Program-made: the position numbers and the translations under genes
Notes under the pieces: model-generated
The model's input: only the letters and a program-made list of their open reading frames with translations
Told to the model about the DNA's origin: nothing
Database searches by the model: none
Assembly: GCF_014851805.1 (NCBI RefSeq)
Contig: NZ_JACVAK010000001.1
Span: 620,001-684,000, forward strand
Origin: Pseudoxanthomonas sp. PXM02
Lineage (GTDB): Bacteria; Pseudomonadota; Gammaproteobacteria; Xanthomonadales; Xanthomonadaceae
Length of the DNA stretch: 64,000 nucleotides
Reading direction: 5' to 3'
Part shown: piece by piece, positions 27,332 to 38,180 of the stretch
Layout of the letters: the number at the start of each line of letters is the position of its first letter
Position numbering within the stretch: position 1 is the stretch's first letter

Positions 27332-27777
27332 GCCACCGCTCCGTTGCGGAACCGCACGGCCGCATTGCGCGCAAGCACGTCGACGCGCTCGTTGTCGGGG
27401 TCGCCGTTGTGGCCCTTGACCCACTTCCAGTCGATCTTGTGGCGGCCGGTCGCTGCATGCAGGCGCTCCCAGAGATCGCGGTTCTTCACCGGATCACCGC
27501 CCGCAGTCTTCCAGCCGCGTCGCACCCAGCCCGGCATCCATTCGGTGATGCCCTGCCGGACGTACTGCGAATCGATGTGGAGCGTGACCTCGCAGCCTTC
27601 GGTCAGCACCTCCAGCGCGGCGATGGCGGCCATCAGTTCCATGCGGTTGTTGGTGGTCTGCGCCTCGCCGCCGACCACTTCGCGCTCCTTCTCGCCGTAG
27701 CGCAGCAGTGCGGCCCAGCCGCCGGGGCCGGGATTGCCCAGGCAGGAGCCATCGGTATGGATGCTGACGTGCTTCAT
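27328..27777 (-). CDS. rnhA: ribonuclease HI
   Basis: Removes RNA from RNA-DNA hybrids. The 149-residue product (E. coli 155) has the catalytic set Asp9 ([13 protein letters not shown]), Glu47 (NNRMELMA), Asp69 (DSQYV), His123 (KGHNG) and Asp133 (NERVD). The ATG at 27777 gives the usual N-terminus [11 protein letters not shown]. The methyltransferase gene ends 19 bases upstream. Confidence 0.96.
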   Translation of the reverse strand: MKHVSIHTDGSCLGNPGPGGWAALLRYGEKEREVVGGEAQTTNNRMELMAAIAALEVLTEGCEVTLHIDSQYVRQGITEWMPGWVRRGWKTAGGDPVKNRDLWERLHAATGRHKIDWKWVKGHNGDPDNERVDVLARNAAVRFRNGAVA

Positions 27778-27796
27778 GTGTCCTCGTGATCGAAAG

Positions 27797-28456
27797 TCAG
27801 GCCGCGGGCGCGGTGCGCCATGCGCGCGCCACCGGCGCGGGGGGAATGAGGCCGGCCACGCGCTTCTCCGCTTCCAGCAGGCGGGCGGCACGCAGCGGCG
27901 CGGGGCCATGGCCGGGCGCGTCCGCGACGCCCTTCCATACAGGCCCGTAATGCAGGACATGCTCCGAGGCGACCAGGCCGGCGGCCGCCAGTTGCAGCCG
28001 CCACTGGTCCAGCGCCCGCGGCACGAGTCCGACACCTCGCCAGCGAAGGCGATACGGACTCCAGGGGTTCAGCACGAACAGCCACAGTCGGCCACCAGGC
28101 TCGAGCACCCGCGAGCACTCCTGCAGCAGGGGCTGCGGATCGCCGGCATCCAGCACGTGCTGCAGCACGATCACGCCCACGGCCTCGGTGGGGAGCGGCA
28201 AGGGCAGTCCGCAGCGGACCTGTCCGGTCAGATGGCGGGACCCGGCACTGGCCTGCAATCGAAGGCCCCGTGTGGCCGGTGCGGTGGGCTGCATCGGCGC
28301 ATCGGACCCCGGCGACACCCACAGCCAGGGCTGCGGGGTCCGGCTGGTGAGCGCCTGGCTGACCCGGGCCTGCTCCGAAGCCAGCAGCGGTCCGCCGTGG
28401 CCCGTCCCGAACCACGCCAGGGCATCGGGTTGACGGGTAAACGCGAACGCAGGCAT
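27797..28456 (-). CDS. SAM-dependent methyltransferase (class I-like)
   Basis: A 219-residue protein whose middle has the pattern [20 protein letters not shown] followed by [23 protein letters not shown], the post-motif II and III region of UbiE/SmtA-like methyltransferases. The N-terminal SAM glycine loop is poorly conserved (WVSPGSDAP near 46-54), so binding should be checked. Genes of this kind often lie between gloB and rnhA in gammaproteobacteria, as here. The ATG at 28456 is 61 bases from the divergent gloB start. Confidence 0.75.
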   Translation of the reverse strand: MPAFAFTRQPDALAWFGTGHGGPLLASEQARVSQALTSRTPQPWLWVSPGSDAPMQPTAPATRGLRLQASAGSRHLTGQVRCGLPLPLPTEAVGVIVLQHVLDAGDPQPLLQECSRVLEPGGRLWLFVLNPWSPYRLRWRGVGLVPRALDQWRLQLAAAGLVASEHVLHYGPVWKGVADAPGHGPAPLRAARLLEAEKRVAGLIPPAPVARAWRTAPAA

Positions 28457-28517
28457 GTTCGGATTGTAGAGGACGCCGCCCCCGGGCGTCCGTCCCCCGC
28501 CCGGAGCCGTTCCCCCG

Positions 28518-29297
28518 ATGCGCCTGCTCGCCTTGCCTGCCTTCGAGGACAACTACATCTGGGCGCTGGTCGACGACGATGGCGACGCGTTGGTGATCGA
28601 TCCCGGCGATGCGGCGCCCGTGCTCGCCGCCACTGGCAATGGCCTGTGGCCTGCGGCAGTCCTGATCACCCACCACCATGCCGACCATGCCGGGGGCATC
28701 GCCGCCCTGCGGGCGCGCTGGCCGACGCTGCCCGTCTTCGCACCCGAGGACGAGCGCATCCCCGATGCGACGGTTCGCGTGGGCGAAGGCGACGTCGTGC
28801 AGGTGAAGCACTGGCACCTGTCCGTGCTCGCCGTGCCGGGCCATACGCGCAGCCATGTCGCCTTCCACGGCGGCGGCACCGACGGTCCACCGCACCTGTT
28901 CTGCGGGGACACCCTGTTCAGCCTAGGCTGCGGGCGCCTGTTCGAGGGGACGCCAGCACAGATGCTGGCATCGCTGGAACGCCTCGCCGAACTGCCCGCG
29001 TCGTCGCTGGTCTGCTGTGGCCATGAGTACACGCTGGCCAATGGCGCGTTCGCCATTGCGGTCGACCCGCACAATCCGGCCCTGCGCCGACGCATCGAGG
29101 AAGCCCGCGGCATGCGCCAGGCGGGCCGCCCCACCCTGCCCGTCTCGCTCGCCAGCGAGGTCGCAACCAACCCGTTCCTGCGGGTGGATACGGAGGCGGT
29201 GCGCGACGCGGTGACCCATCGCCTGGGCCGCCCCCCTGCCGACCGGGTGGAGACGTTCGCCACCTTGCGGCAGTGGAAGAACGATTTCCGCGCATGA
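28518..29297 (+). CDS. gloB: hydroxyacylglutathione hydrolase (glyoxalase II)
   Basis: Second step of methylglyoxal detoxification: hydrolyses S-D-lactoylglutathione. The 259-residue MBL-fold protein has THHHADHAGG (His52, His54, Asp56, His57), PGHTRSHVAF, FCGDTLFSLGCGRLFEGT and CCGHEYTLAN, then the C-terminal glutathione-binding helical domain ending FATLRQWKNDFRA. It overlaps mltD by four bases. Confidence 0.95.
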   Translation: MRLLALPAFEDNYIWALVDDDGDALVIDPGDAAPVLAATGNGLWPAAVLITHHHADHAGGIAALRARWPTLPVFAPEDERIPDATVRVGEGDVVQVKHWHLSVLAVPGHTRSHVAFHGGGTDGPPHLFCGDTLFSLGCGRLFEGTPAQMLASLERLAELPASSLVCCGHEYTLANGAFAIAVDPHNPALRRRIEEARGMRQAGRPTLPVSLASEVATNPFLRVDTEAVRDAVTHRLGRPPADRVETFATLRQWKNDFRA

Positions 29298-30469
29298 TCC
29301 GACGAAATCCACTGCATATGGCCTTGCTGGTGGCGGGGCTCGTCTTCGCGCCCCACGCGGCGCTCGCTGCCGACCCGCCCGCCGAGCAGCAGCCCGCGCC
29401 GTCCGCGCCGCCCCTTGATCCGGCCAGCCTTCCCACCAGTCACCAGCGCAGCGGACTGGATATCTACCAGCGTTTCCGCGACGGCCTCGCCGATCCGGAG
29501 TGCGATAGCGAAGCGACCAACGGCCGGTGGAAGAAGCACTTCAGCCACGCCCCCGGACAGCTCGCGCGTGCCGAGGACGATGTGCTGCCGCTGTTCGGTT
29601 ATGTGGTCGACGCCCTGCGCGAAGCGCACCTGCCGACCGAGTTCGCGTTGATTCCTTTCGTAGAAAGCGGCTACAAGCCGGGCGCCCGCAATCCCCAGGG
29701 ACCGGCGGGGCTCTGGCAGTTCATCGGCATCACCGCGCGCAACCATGGCGTGCCGATGCGCGAGGGCTACGACGGCCGGCTGTCACCGGTGGACTCGACA
29801 CAGGCCGCCGTCCGCTACCTCAAGACCCTGCATGGCATGTTCGGCGGCGACTGGCGGCTGGCGGTGATGGCCTACAACGCCGGCGAATACCGGCTGCTGC
29901 AATCGATGCGTCGCGCCGGCATGAATGCCCGCAATGCACGACCGGCGGAACTGCCCGGCCTGTCCGGCATTACCTATGCCTATGTGGAGAAGCTGCACGC
30001 GCTGGCGTGCATCTTCCAGCAGGCCGATGATCGCGATGCCTGGCTCAAGCAGATGGACCGCCCAGTGCCCCGCCTGGCGGCGCACACCCTGCCAGGCGAC
30101 GCGACCCTCGAAGCGTGGGCCAGGCAGCAACAGCAGCCCGTGGCCCTGCTCAAGCGCCTCAACCCCGCCTTGGTGGGCCGTTTCAGTCAGGGCAGCCGGC
30201 CGATCCGTCTGCTGGCACCGACCAGCGAAGGCGCGGACGACGTGATCGCACCGACGTCGGTGTCAGCCGCGTCCACGTCCACCGCACCGACGGCCGCCGC
30301 CGACACTTCCTCGGCGCGCACGCATACCGTCAAACGCGGCGAGTCTGCCTGGACCATCGCACGCCGTTACGACACGACCTCGACGCGACTCCTTCAGATC
30401 AATGGCCTGAAAGCGGATGCTGTCCTGCGCCCCGGCATGGTATTGAAACTGGACGACGACACGGACTGA
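29294..30469 (+). CDS. mltD: membrane-bound lytic murein transglycosylase D-like
   Basis: Cleaves peptidoglycan glycan strands to 1,6-anhydro products in the periplasm. The 391-residue product has a Sec signal (ends near AALAA 22-26, no lipobox cysteine, so not an obvious lipoprotein), an SLT domain with catalytic Glu124 in PFVESGYKPGA, LWQFIG and MAYNAGEYR, and a single C-terminal LysM domain (about 344-386, HTVKRGESAWTIARRY). E. coli MltD has two LysM domains. The ATG at 29294 overlaps the gloB stop (ATGA). Confidence 0.9.
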   Translation: MIRRNPLHMALLVAGLVFAPHAALAADPPAEQQPAPSAPPLDPASLPTSHQRSGLDIYQRFRDGLADPECDSEATNGRWKKHFSHAPGQLARAEDDVLPLFGYVVDALREAHLPTEFALIPFVESGYKPGARNPQGPAGLWQFIGITARNHGVPMREGYDGRLSPVDSTQAAVRYLKTLHGMFGGDWRLAVMAYNAGEYRLLQSMRRAGMNARNARPAELPGLSGITYAYVEKLHALACIFQQADDRDAWLKQMDRPVPRLAAHTLPGDATLEAWARQQQQPVALLKRLNPALVGRFSQGSRPIRLLAPTSEGADDVIAPTSVSAASTSTAPTAAADTSSARTHTVKRGESAWTIARRYDTTSTRLLQINGLKADAVLRPGMVLKLDDDTD

Positions 30470-30485
30470 CGCATCCCGTAGCTGC

Positions 30486-30517
30486 AAAAAAAGAATCCCG
30501 CCTGTTAGGCGGGATTC
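30486..30517 (-). terminator. intrinsic terminator of ppiD
   Basis: GAATCCCGCCT and AGGCGGGATTC make an 11-bp stem with a 3-base loop. The run of seven A at its left edge becomes seven U on the minus strand, so it mainly terminates ppiD; mltD on the plus strand has the stem but no U-run. Confidence 0.9.
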
Positions 30518-30540
30518 CTGTCGACCAGTGAGCCCGTGGC

Positions 30541-32517
30541 TCAGAGCCGCTCTTCGAAGACCTTGACCTTGAAGCGCTTGCGCAGCGCATCCACGTAGGC
30601 CTGCGTCGCGACACCGCCATTGAGCTGCATCAGCTGTTGCTGCAGCGTCTCGCGCTCCTGCGGCGGCATGTCGGCGATGGCGCCGTCGGTCACCTTGTTG
30701 ACGGTGAAGATGGCATAGGCACCGTCGCCCAGTGCGACCTTGCCCGCGACGGCCTTGCCTTCTGCAGGACGACCCGCCGCGAAGATCGCGTCGTTGGCCT
30801 CTGCGGTGGGCATCGGCATGCCGCGGCGCAGACCCGGCAGCTCATTGAAACGCAGGCCGTCCGCAGCAGCGACCGTCGCCAGTGCTTCGCCCTTCTGTAC
30901 GCGTGCCACCAGTGCATCCGCCGCGGCCTGCGCAGCCTTCTCCTGCCGGTCCGCACGGATGGCCAGCACCACCGCGTCGCGCGCCTTGTCCAGCGGCAGC
31001 GCCTGCTCCGGCGTGTGCTGGGAAACGCGGATGACCACGCTGTGGTTCGGCGCGACTTCGATCGGATCGCTGATGGTGCCGTCCTGCACCAGCGTGTCCG
31101 AGAAGGCCGCACGCATCACGGCGGGCACCGCGGCAATCCCCTGGGGAGCGTTGCGCGAGAACGGGCCGACCTTCTGCAACGGCAGACCGGTAGCCTCGGC
31201 AGCCGGCGCCAGCGCCGTCGGGTTCTTCAGGGTTTCGTTGACCACGCGACCGGCCAGGTCGTTGTAGGCGCGCTCACGCTCGCTGTTGGCCTCTTCGGTC
31301 GCCAGCTCACCGCGCACTTCCTCGAAACTGCGGCCGGTGCCGGGATTGATCTGCTTCAACTGCAGCACGTGGTAGCCGAAGTCGCTCTTGACCGGGCCAC
31401 GGATCTCGCCGGCCTGCATCGCGAATGCCGCGTCCTCGAAGGGCTTGACCATCGAACCGTCCTTCGCGAACGGCGGCAGTTCACCGCCAGCATCCTTCGA
31501 GCCCGGATCCTCCGAGTTCGCACGTGCCAGCGCGGCGAAGTCAGCGCCCTCGCGTGCCTGCTTGGCCAGCGCAGCAGCCTTGTCTTCGGCCTTCTTCTGC
31601 GTGGCGGCGTCGGCACCGGCGTCGGCCGAAATCAGGATGTGCGCGACAACGCGCTGCTCGGGTGACATGAAGCGCGATTTCTCCGCCTCGTAACGCTTGT
31701 GCAGCGCTGCCTCATCGGCGACCGCGGTGACAGGCAACGTCGCGCCATTGATTTCCACGTACTCCAGCGAGACCTGTTCGGGCTGCTTGAAGTCGTTCTT
31801 GTGTCCGTCATACCACGCCTTGATCTGCGCATCGGTGACCGGCGCTGTGTCTTCGGCCACGGGCGGCAGCAGCGCGATGCCGACATCACGCGTTTCGCCC
31901 AGCAGCTTCCACAAGCGGGCCTGCTCGCCTTCGGTCACGAAATCGGATCCATCGATGGCCTGCGGCACGAGCATCATGCGCAGCCGCTCGCGCTGCTGTT
32001 CCTGGAACTGCAGCGGCGAGAGCGCCGGCAGCTGCGACGACAGCAGCAACTGGTACTGCTCGGGACTGAACTTGCCGTCCACCTGGAAGGCGGGCTCGCT
32101 CATGATCATCTTCTGCACGGCGGCATCGCCCACGACGATGCCTGCGCGCTTCGCACCCAGCGCCAACGCCTTCTGGTCGATCAGCTGCTCAAGCACCTTG
32201 CGCTTGTTGTCGGCGCTCTCGAACTCACGCGGATCGAATGCTTCGCCCAGCGCCTGGCGCTGCTGCTGCCGCGCCTGCTCGAAAGCGGCGCGGAAATCGT
32301 CCTGCGTGACCTCTTCGCGCTGCCACAGCATCGACACCGGCCACCATTGCGGCGCGGACTGCCACCACGTCGGCGGTGCCTCCACCAACGCCACGTCACT
32401 TGCGGTGCCGCCGGTGACGTATTCGTTCACGCCGACGAAGGCGAACGGGATGATCAGCAAACCCAGGATCAGGCTGGCGATCCAGCCGGAGGTTTTGTCG
32501 CGGAGTTTCTGCAGCAT
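30541..32517 (-). CDS. ppiD: PpiD-like periplasmic chaperone/peptidyl-prolyl isomerase
   Basis: Inner-membrane-anchored periplasmic folding factor near the Sec exit. The 658-residue protein has a cytoplasmic start MLQKLRDKTSGW, one transmembrane helix (about 12-30), a SurA/PpiD-type N-terminal chaperone region (about 70-210), a parvulin domain (about 288-390, VVAHILIS to DFGYHVLQLKQI) and a long C-terminal chaperone part. Typical length for the family. It lies downstream of the tRNA-Asp/tRNA-Val/hupB block, as in Xanthomonas. Confidence 0.93.
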   Translation of the reverse strand: MLQKLRDKTSGWIASLILGLLIIPFAFVGVNEYVTGGTASDVALVEAPPTWWQSAPQWWPVSMLWQREEVTQDDFRAAFEQARQQQRQALGEAFDPREFESADNKRKVLEQLIDQKALALGAKRAGIVVGDAAVQKMIMSEPAFQVDGKFSPEQYQLLLSSQLPALSPLQFQEQQRERLRMMLVPQAIDGSDFVTEGEQARLWKLLGETRDVGIALLPPVAEDTAPVTDAQIKAWYDGHKNDFKQPEQVSLEYVEINGATLPVTAVADEAALHKRYEAEKSRFMSPEQRVVAHILISADAGADAATQKKAEDKAAALAKQAREGADFAALARANSEDPGSKDAGGELPPFAKDGSMVKPFEDAAFAMQAGEIRGPVKSDFGYHVLQLKQINPGTGRSFEEVRGELATEEANSERERAYNDLAGRVVNETLKNPTALAPAAEATGLPLQKVGPFSRNAPQGIAAVPAVMRAAFSDTLVQDGTISDPIEVAPNHSVVIRVSQHTPEQALPLDKARDAVVLAIRADRQEKAAQAAADALVARVQKGEALATVAAADGLRFNELPGLRRGMPMPTAEANDAIFAAGRPAEGKAVAGKVALGDGAYAIFTVNKVTDGAIADMPPQERETLQQQLMQLNGGVATQAYVDALRKRFKVKVFEERL

Positions 32518-32639
32518 GTGCGCACGGGACCCGAATTCGTTCAGCCGTGCAGTTTAGCGCGCCCGGGGACTGGCGTCTCGCCGCCCGGCGGATCCGATGG
32601 CGCCCGGTGATGCTGCATGCCGACCGGATTGCGGACAGC

Positions 32640-32665
32640 AAAAAGCCCGCTTTCGCGGGCTTTTT
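32640..32665 (-). terminator. terminator of the tRNA-Val/tRNA-Asp unit
   Basis: AAAAAGCCCGC and GCGGGCTTTTT pair over 11 bp with a 4-base loop, just past the CCA of tRNA-Asp. The T-run serves the minus strand. Confidence 0.9.
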
Positions 32666-32673
32666 GGGTGAAA

Positions 32674-32750
32674 TGGCGGAGTGGACGGGACTCGAACCCG
32701 CGACCTCCGGCGTGACAGGCCAGCATTCTAACCGACTGAACTACCACTCC
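32674..32750 (-). tRNA. tRNA-Asp (anticodon GTC)
   Basis: 77 bases. Acceptor GGAGTGG pairs with CCACTCC, discriminator G, CCA encoded. Anticodon GTC at 32716-32714 in loop CTGTCAC. Close to the E. coli tRNA-Asp sequence. Confidence 0.97.
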
Positions 32751-32834
32751 GCGCTGAGACGAACATTGTAAGACGATTTCAGCGCTTTCCGCTAGACCAT
32801 CTGACAACTTTTTTAACTTTGCATCGCCCCGATG

Positions 32835-32909
32835 TGGTGGGTGCTGAGGGTTTCGAACCCCCGACCCTCTCCGTGTAAGGGAGACGCTCTACCGCTGAGC
32901 TAAGCACCC
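32835..32909 (-). tRNA. tRNA-Val (anticodon TAC)
   Basis: 75 bases. Acceptor GGGTGCT pairs with AGCACCC, discriminator A, CCA encoded. Anticodon TAC at 32877-32875. It lies 34 bases after hupB with no clear terminator between, so it may be cut from the hupB transcript. Confidence 0.97.
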
Positions 32910-32943
32910 GGGTGATAACACCCTGCCATCGGCAGCGAGTCGA

Positions 32944-33216
32944 TTAGTTTACGGCATCCTTCAGGGCTTTGCCAGCCTTGAACGCCGGGTTCTTGGACGC
33001 CTTGATCTTGATGGTGTCGCCCGTCTTCGGGTTGCGGCCCGTGCGAGCAGCGCGCTTGCGGACCTGGAAGGTGCCGAAGCCGACCAGCGTCACGCTGTCG
33101 CCCTTCTTGAGGGCCTTGGTGATGCTGGAGATGACGGCGTCGACGGCGCGGCCGGCTTCGGCCTTGGACACTTCGGCTTCGTCGGCAACGGCATCGATCA
33201 ATTCGGTTTTGTTCAT
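32944..33216 (-). CDS. hupB: DNA-binding protein HU
   Basis: Nucleoid-associated dimeric protein that bends DNA. The 90-residue product starts [20 protein letters not shown] and contains the signature [21 protein letters not shown]. The ATG at 33216 has AGGGAG upstream. It has a good promoter at 33344-33372 and follows lon, as in many gammaproteobacteria. Confidence 0.97.
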   Translation of the reverse strand: MNKTELIDAVADEAEVSKAEAGRAVDAVISSITKALKKGDSVTLVGFGTFQVRKRAARTGRNPKTGDTIKIKASKNPAFKAGKALKDAVN

Positions 33217-33343
33217 TGAGTAACTCCCTGTGCGGCACAACCGCGGAATGAGTGACCGGAACCTCTGGCTTCGTTCGCCTTGCCGGAACCGGTCGTTATC
33301 TCCACGCGCTACGAAGCACTGCTTCGTGCATGCGGGTGACGTC

Positions 33344-33372
33344 GTTATACCAGCGCGAAAAATGCCACGCAA
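33344..33372 (-). promoter_or_regulatory. sigma-70-type promoter of hupB
   Basis: On the minus strand TTGCGT (33372-33367), 17 bases, then TATAAC (33349-33344). Just downstream the transcript would begin with a hairpin (ACGAAGC/GCTTCGT at 33311-33327), which may stabilise the leader. Confidence 0.6.
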
Positions 33373-33402
33373 GCCGAAAACCCAGTAATGGCGCGGGTTT
33401 CA

Positions 33403-33423
33403 GGGCGATGACAGGCATCGCCC
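33403..33423 (-). terminator. hairpin after lon
   Basis: GGGCGATG and CATCGCCC form an 8-bp stem around five bases, 11 bases past the lon stop. On the minus strand it is followed by TGAAACCC, not a T-run, so it is a weak candidate terminator or an mRNA 3'-end stabiliser. Confidence 0.35.
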
Positions 33424-33433
33424 GTTATCCGGC

Positions 33434-35884
33434 TCAGTGCTTCACGCCGGGCTGCTGCGACCCCTTGCCACGCTCCTTCTTGGCCGTCGGCATGGTCCGC
33501 TCACCGCCATCACCACCCGCGGCGGGCGCGGGTGCGAGCGGCCGCTCCAGGGCAAGGTCGAGCACCTGGTCGATCCACTTCACCGGCACGATCTTCATGC
33601 CTTCGGTGACGTTGGCCGGAATGTCGGCGAGGTCCTTCTTGTTCTCGTCGGGAATGATGACGGTGGTGATGCCGCCTCGCAGCGCCGCCAGCAGCTTCTC
33701 CTTCAGTCCGCCGATCGCGGTGACGCGGCCGCGCAGCGTGATCTCGCCCGTCATGGCCACATCCGAGCGCACCGGATTCCTCGTCAGTGCGGACACCAGC
33801 GCCGTCACCATCGCTATGCCGGCACTCGGGCCATCCTTCGGCGTCGCGCCATCGGGGACGTGCAGGTGCACGTCGTGCTTCTGCAGGAACTCCGCATCCA
33901 CCCCCAGACTTGCCGCGCGGCCACGCACAACGGACATCGCCGCGGAACCCGACTCCTTCATCACGTCGCCCAGCTGGCCGGTCAACAACATGCCGCCCTT
34001 GCCTGGCACCAGTGCGACTTCGATCTGCAGCAGGTCGCCGCCCACTTCCGTCCACGCCAGTCCGGTGACCAGGCCGATCTCGTTCTGCTCCTCGGCGCGA
34101 CCGAAATCGTAGCGTCGCACGCCAGCATATTTCTCCAGGTTTTTGGAACTGACCTGCATGGCGGCCGCTTTCTTCTTGACCGGCTTCGGACCCGCCAGCG
34201 CGATCTCCTTAACCACCTTGCGGCAGATCTTCGCGACTTCACGCTCGAGATTGCGGACACCGGATTCCCGCGTGTAGTAGCGGACCAGGTCGCGGATCGC
34301 ACTCTCTGCGATCTTCAGCTCATCGACCTTCAGGCCGTTGGCCTTCAATTGCTTCGGCACGAGGTAACGCTGCGCGATGTTGACCTTCTCATCCTCGGTG
34401 TAGCCCGGGATGCGGATTACCTCCATGCGGTCCAGCAACGGACCCGGGATGTTCAGCGAATTCGACGTCGCGACGAACATCACCTCGGACAGGTCCAGGT
34501 CGACTTCGAGGTAGTGGTCATTGAAGGCGTTGTTCTGCTCCGGATCCAACACCTCGAGCAGCGCGGACGACGGATCGCCACGGAAGTCCATCGACATCTT
34601 GTCGATTTCATCCAGGACGAACAGCGGGTTCTTGCTGCCGGTCTTGTTGAGGTTCTGCACGATGCGGCCCGGCATCGAGCCGACATAGGTACGGCGATGG
34701 CCACGGATCTCGGCTTCGTCACGCACGCCACCGAGCGACATGCGCACGAACTTGCGGTTGGTCGCCTTGGCGATGCTCTGGCCCAGCGAGGTCTTGCCGA
34801 CACCCGGCGGACCGACCAGGCAGAGGATCGGGCCGCGCAGCTTCTTCACCCGCGACTGCACCGCGAGATACTCGAGGATGCGCTCCTTGACCTTCTCCAG
34901 ACCGTAGTGATCGGCATCCAGCGTGTCCTGCGCGACCTTGAGGTCCTTGCGCACCTTGGTGCGCTTGTTCCACGGCACGCCGAGCAGCCAGTCCAGGTAG
35001 TTGCGGACGACCGCGGCTTCGGCCGACATCGGCGACATCTGCTTGAGCTTGTTGAGCTCGTTGCGCGCCTTCGTCTCGACGGGCTTGGGCATGCCGGCCT
35101 CGGCGATCTTGCGCGCCAGTTCCTCCAGTTCGTTGGGCGCTTCGTCGAGTTCGCCCAGCTCCTTCTGGATGGCCTTCATCTGTTCGTTGAGGTAGTACTC
35201 GCGCTGGCTCTTTTCCATCTGCGACTTCACGCGGCCGCGGATGCGCTTTTCCAGCTGCTGCACATCGATCTCGCCGTCGACGAAGCCGACCAGCAGTTCG
35301 AGTCGCTCGCCTACTTCGACGGTTTCCAGCAAACGCTGCTTGTCGCTCAGGCGCACACCGAGGTGCGCGGCGATGGTATCGGCCAGTCGGCTGGGCTCAT
35401 CGATACCCGCCAGCGTCTGCAGCAACTCGGGCGGCAGCTTGCGGTTGGTCTTCACGTACTGCTCGAACAGGCCCATCAGCGAACGGGCCACGGCCTCGAT
35501 CTCGCGCGGCTCCCGCTCGTCGGTGGAATCGATCTCTTCGCCCTGTCCGTACAGCGAGCCATCGCGTTCGACAACGTTCGACACGCTCACACGTGCCGTG
35601 CCCTCGACCAGCACCTTGATCGTGCCATCGGGCAACTTCAGCAGCTGCAGCACCTGCGCGAGCGTACCGACGGTATAGAGATCGGCGGCGGCAGGATCGT
35701 CCGTCTCGGCGGATTTCTGCGCCAGCAGGATGATGCGCTTGTCGGCCTCCATCGCCTGCTCCAGCGCACGCATGGACTTGTCGCGACCGACGAACAACGG
35801 AATGACCATGTGCGGGAACACCACCACATCGCGTAGCGGCAGGACCGGCAGGTCGAGGATCTCAGTCTGGGGACGGCGGGGCAT
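33434..35884 (-). CDS. lon: ATP-dependent protease Lon
   Basis: Hexameric AAA+ protease that degrades misfolded and regulatory proteins. The 816-residue product has the N-terminal LAN domain ([20 protein letters not shown]), Walker A GPPGVGKT (358-365), Walker [10 protein letters not shown], and the Ser687-Lys730 dyad (PKDGPSAG and GGLKEK). A Lys/Gly-rich tail follows. The ATG at 35884 is preceded by TGGAG. A heat-shock-like promoter precedes it. Confidence 0.98.
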   Translation of the reverse strand: MPRRPQTEILDLPVLPLRDVVVFPHMVIPLFVGRDKSMRALEQAMEADKRIILLAQKSAETDDPAAADLYTVGTLAQVLQLLKLPDGTIKVLVEGTARVSVSNVVERDGSLYGQGEEIDSTDEREPREIEAVARSLMGLFEQYVKTNRKLPPELLQTLAGIDEPSRLADTIAAHLGVRLSDKQRLLETVEVGERLELLVGFVDGEIDVQQLEKRIRGRVKSQMEKSQREYYLNEQMKAIQKELGELDEAPNELEELARKIAEAGMPKPVETKARNELNKLKQMSPMSAEAAVVRNYLDWLLGVPWNKRTKVRKDLKVAQDTLDADHYGLEKVKERILEYLAVQSRVKKLRGPILCLVGPPGVGKTSLGQSIAKATNRKFVRMSLGGVRDEAEIRGHRRTYVGSMPGRIVQNLNKTGSKNPLFVLDEIDKMSMDFRGDPSSALLEVLDPEQNNAFNDHYLEVDLDLSEVMFVATSNSLNIPGPLLDRMEVIRIPGYTEDEKVNIAQRYLVPKQLKANGLKVDELKIAESAIRDLVRYYTRESGVRNLEREVAKICRKVVKEIALAGPKPVKKKAAAMQVSSKNLEKYAGVRRYDFGRAEEQNEIGLVTGLAWTEVGGDLLQIEVALVPGKGGMLLTGQLGDVMKESGSAAMSVVRGRAASLGVDAEFLQKHDVHLHVPDGATPKDGPSAGIAMVTALVSALTRNPVRSDVAMTGEITLRGRVTAIGGLKEKLLAALRGGITTVIIPDENKKDLADIPANVTEGMKIVPVKWIDQVLDLALERPLAPAPAAGGDGGERTMPTAKKERGKGSQQPGVKH

Positions 35885-35936
35885 GGGGGCTCCAGCAGGT
35901 ACGGAATACAGGGGTGCGACGGCACCAATGGCCCCG

Positions 35937-35965
35937 TTATGGGGCCATCGCCAAAGGGATGCAAG
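35937..35965 (-). promoter_or_regulatory. predicted sigma-32 (heat-shock) promoter of lon
   Basis: On the minus strand CTTGCA (35965-35960), a 15-base spacer, then CCCCATAA (35944-35937). This closely matches the sigma-32 consensus CTTGAA and CCCCATNT with allowed spacing. The -10 lies inside an inverted repeat (ATGGCCCC, 5 bases, GGGGCCAT; 35928-35948). Transcription would start near 35930, leaving a leader of about 45 bases before the ATG. Confidence 0.65.
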
Positions 35966-36067
35966 AGCGTCGCCAAAACGCCAAGGGAACCGGCCACTTG
36001 CCGACGGACGCACAAAACTGAACAGGCGCCACGAGGGCGCCTGTCAGGGGGAGCACGATCTGCGGAA

Positions 36068-37351
<1,284 letters not shown>

Positions 37352-37399
37352 GCTGGTATTACTCGGTCGCTCAACCTGCCCGGGAGGGCTTGCGGTCGG

Positions 37400-37427
37400 A
37401 GAATAGCACACGGTCCCTGCGTGTCAG
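37400..37427 (-). promoter_or_regulatory. possible promoter of clpX
   Basis: On the minus strand CTGACA (37427-37422), 16 bases, TATTCT (37405-37400). It lies in the clpP-clpX gap, about 50 bases before the clpX ATG, and would let clpX be made apart from clpP. Matches are moderate. Confidence 0.45.
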
Positions 37428-37478
37428 CCGGGTCCGTGAACAGGGGGATTTGGGCCAGAAAACCGCTCAATCCGGGGG

Positions 37479-38105
37479 TCAGGCCGACTGGATGGAATCG
37501 TCCGGGCGACGCTCGAGCACCTGGTCGACCAGGCCGTAAGCCTGGGAGTCCGCCGCGCTCTTGAAGTTGTCGCGCTCGGTATCGCGTTCGATGGTTTCCA
37601 GAGACTGCCCCGTGTGGTGGGACAGAATGGCGTTCAGCTTGGCGCGCAGCGTCAGGATCTCACGGGCATGGATGTCGATATCCGTGGCCTGGCCCTGGAA
37701 GCCACCCAGCGGCTGGTGAATCATCACGCGCGAATTCGGCAGCGCGTAACGCTTGCCCTTGGCGCCTGCCGCCAGCAGCAGCGCACCCATGCTGGCCGCC
37801 TGGCCCACGCAGATCGTGCTGACGTCCGGCTTGATGTACTGCATGGTGTCGTAGATGGCCATGCCGGCCGTCACCACGCCACCCGGCGAGTTGATGTACA
37901 GGCTGATGTCCTTCTCGGGATTCTCGGCTTCGAGGAAGAGCATCTGGGCCACGATGACGTTCGCCACGTGGTCGTCCACGCCACCGACCAGGAAGATCAC
38001 GCGCTCCTTCAGCAGACGGGAATAGATGTCGTAGGCGCGCTCGCCGCGGCTGGTCTGTTCGACCACCATCGGCACCAGGTTGAGGGCTTGGGTTTGAATG
38101 GTCAT
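37479..38105 (-). CDS. clpP: ClpP, proteolytic subunit of Clp proteases
   Basis: Barrel-forming serine protease. The 208-residue product has the catalytic triad Ser105 (QAASMGA), His130 ([10 protein letters not shown]) and Asp179 (TERDNF), and SPGGVVTAG. It follows tig by 75 bases and precedes clpX, the standard tig-clpP-clpX-lon order. Confidence 0.98.
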   Translation of the reverse strand: MTIQTQALNLVPMVVEQTSRGERAYDIYSRLLKERVIFLVGGVDDHVANVIVAQMLFLEAENPEKDISLYINSPGGVVTAGMAIYDTMQYIKPDVSTICVGQAASMGALLLAAGAKGKRYALPNSRVMIHQPLGGFQGQATDIDIHAREILTLRAKLNAILSHHTGQSLETIERDTERDNFKSAADSQAYGLVDQVLERRPDDSIQSA

Positions 38106-38133
38106 CGGTTCTCGCGCCTGTCGTTCATGGAAG

Positions 38134-38157
38134 GGTCCGGCCTAGGATAGCCGGACC
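38134..38157 (-). other. hairpin between tig and clpP
   Basis: GGTCCGGC and GCCGGACC pair over 8 bp with an 8-base loop containing CTAGGATA. On the minus strand it is followed by CTTCC rather than a T-run. It may reduce read-through from tig or protect its 3' end. Confidence 0.4.
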
Positions 38158-38180
38158 TTCTGCCCGGGCGGGCGCCCGGA

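Noticed and set aside
33437..35836. A 799-codon open frame antisense to lon, and similar long frames antisense to dnaX, clpX, phoR, ppk and fabF
   Set aside because: High GC content keeps the complementary frames open. The opposite-strand genes carry full catalytic motifs, and these antisense products have no recognisable domains.
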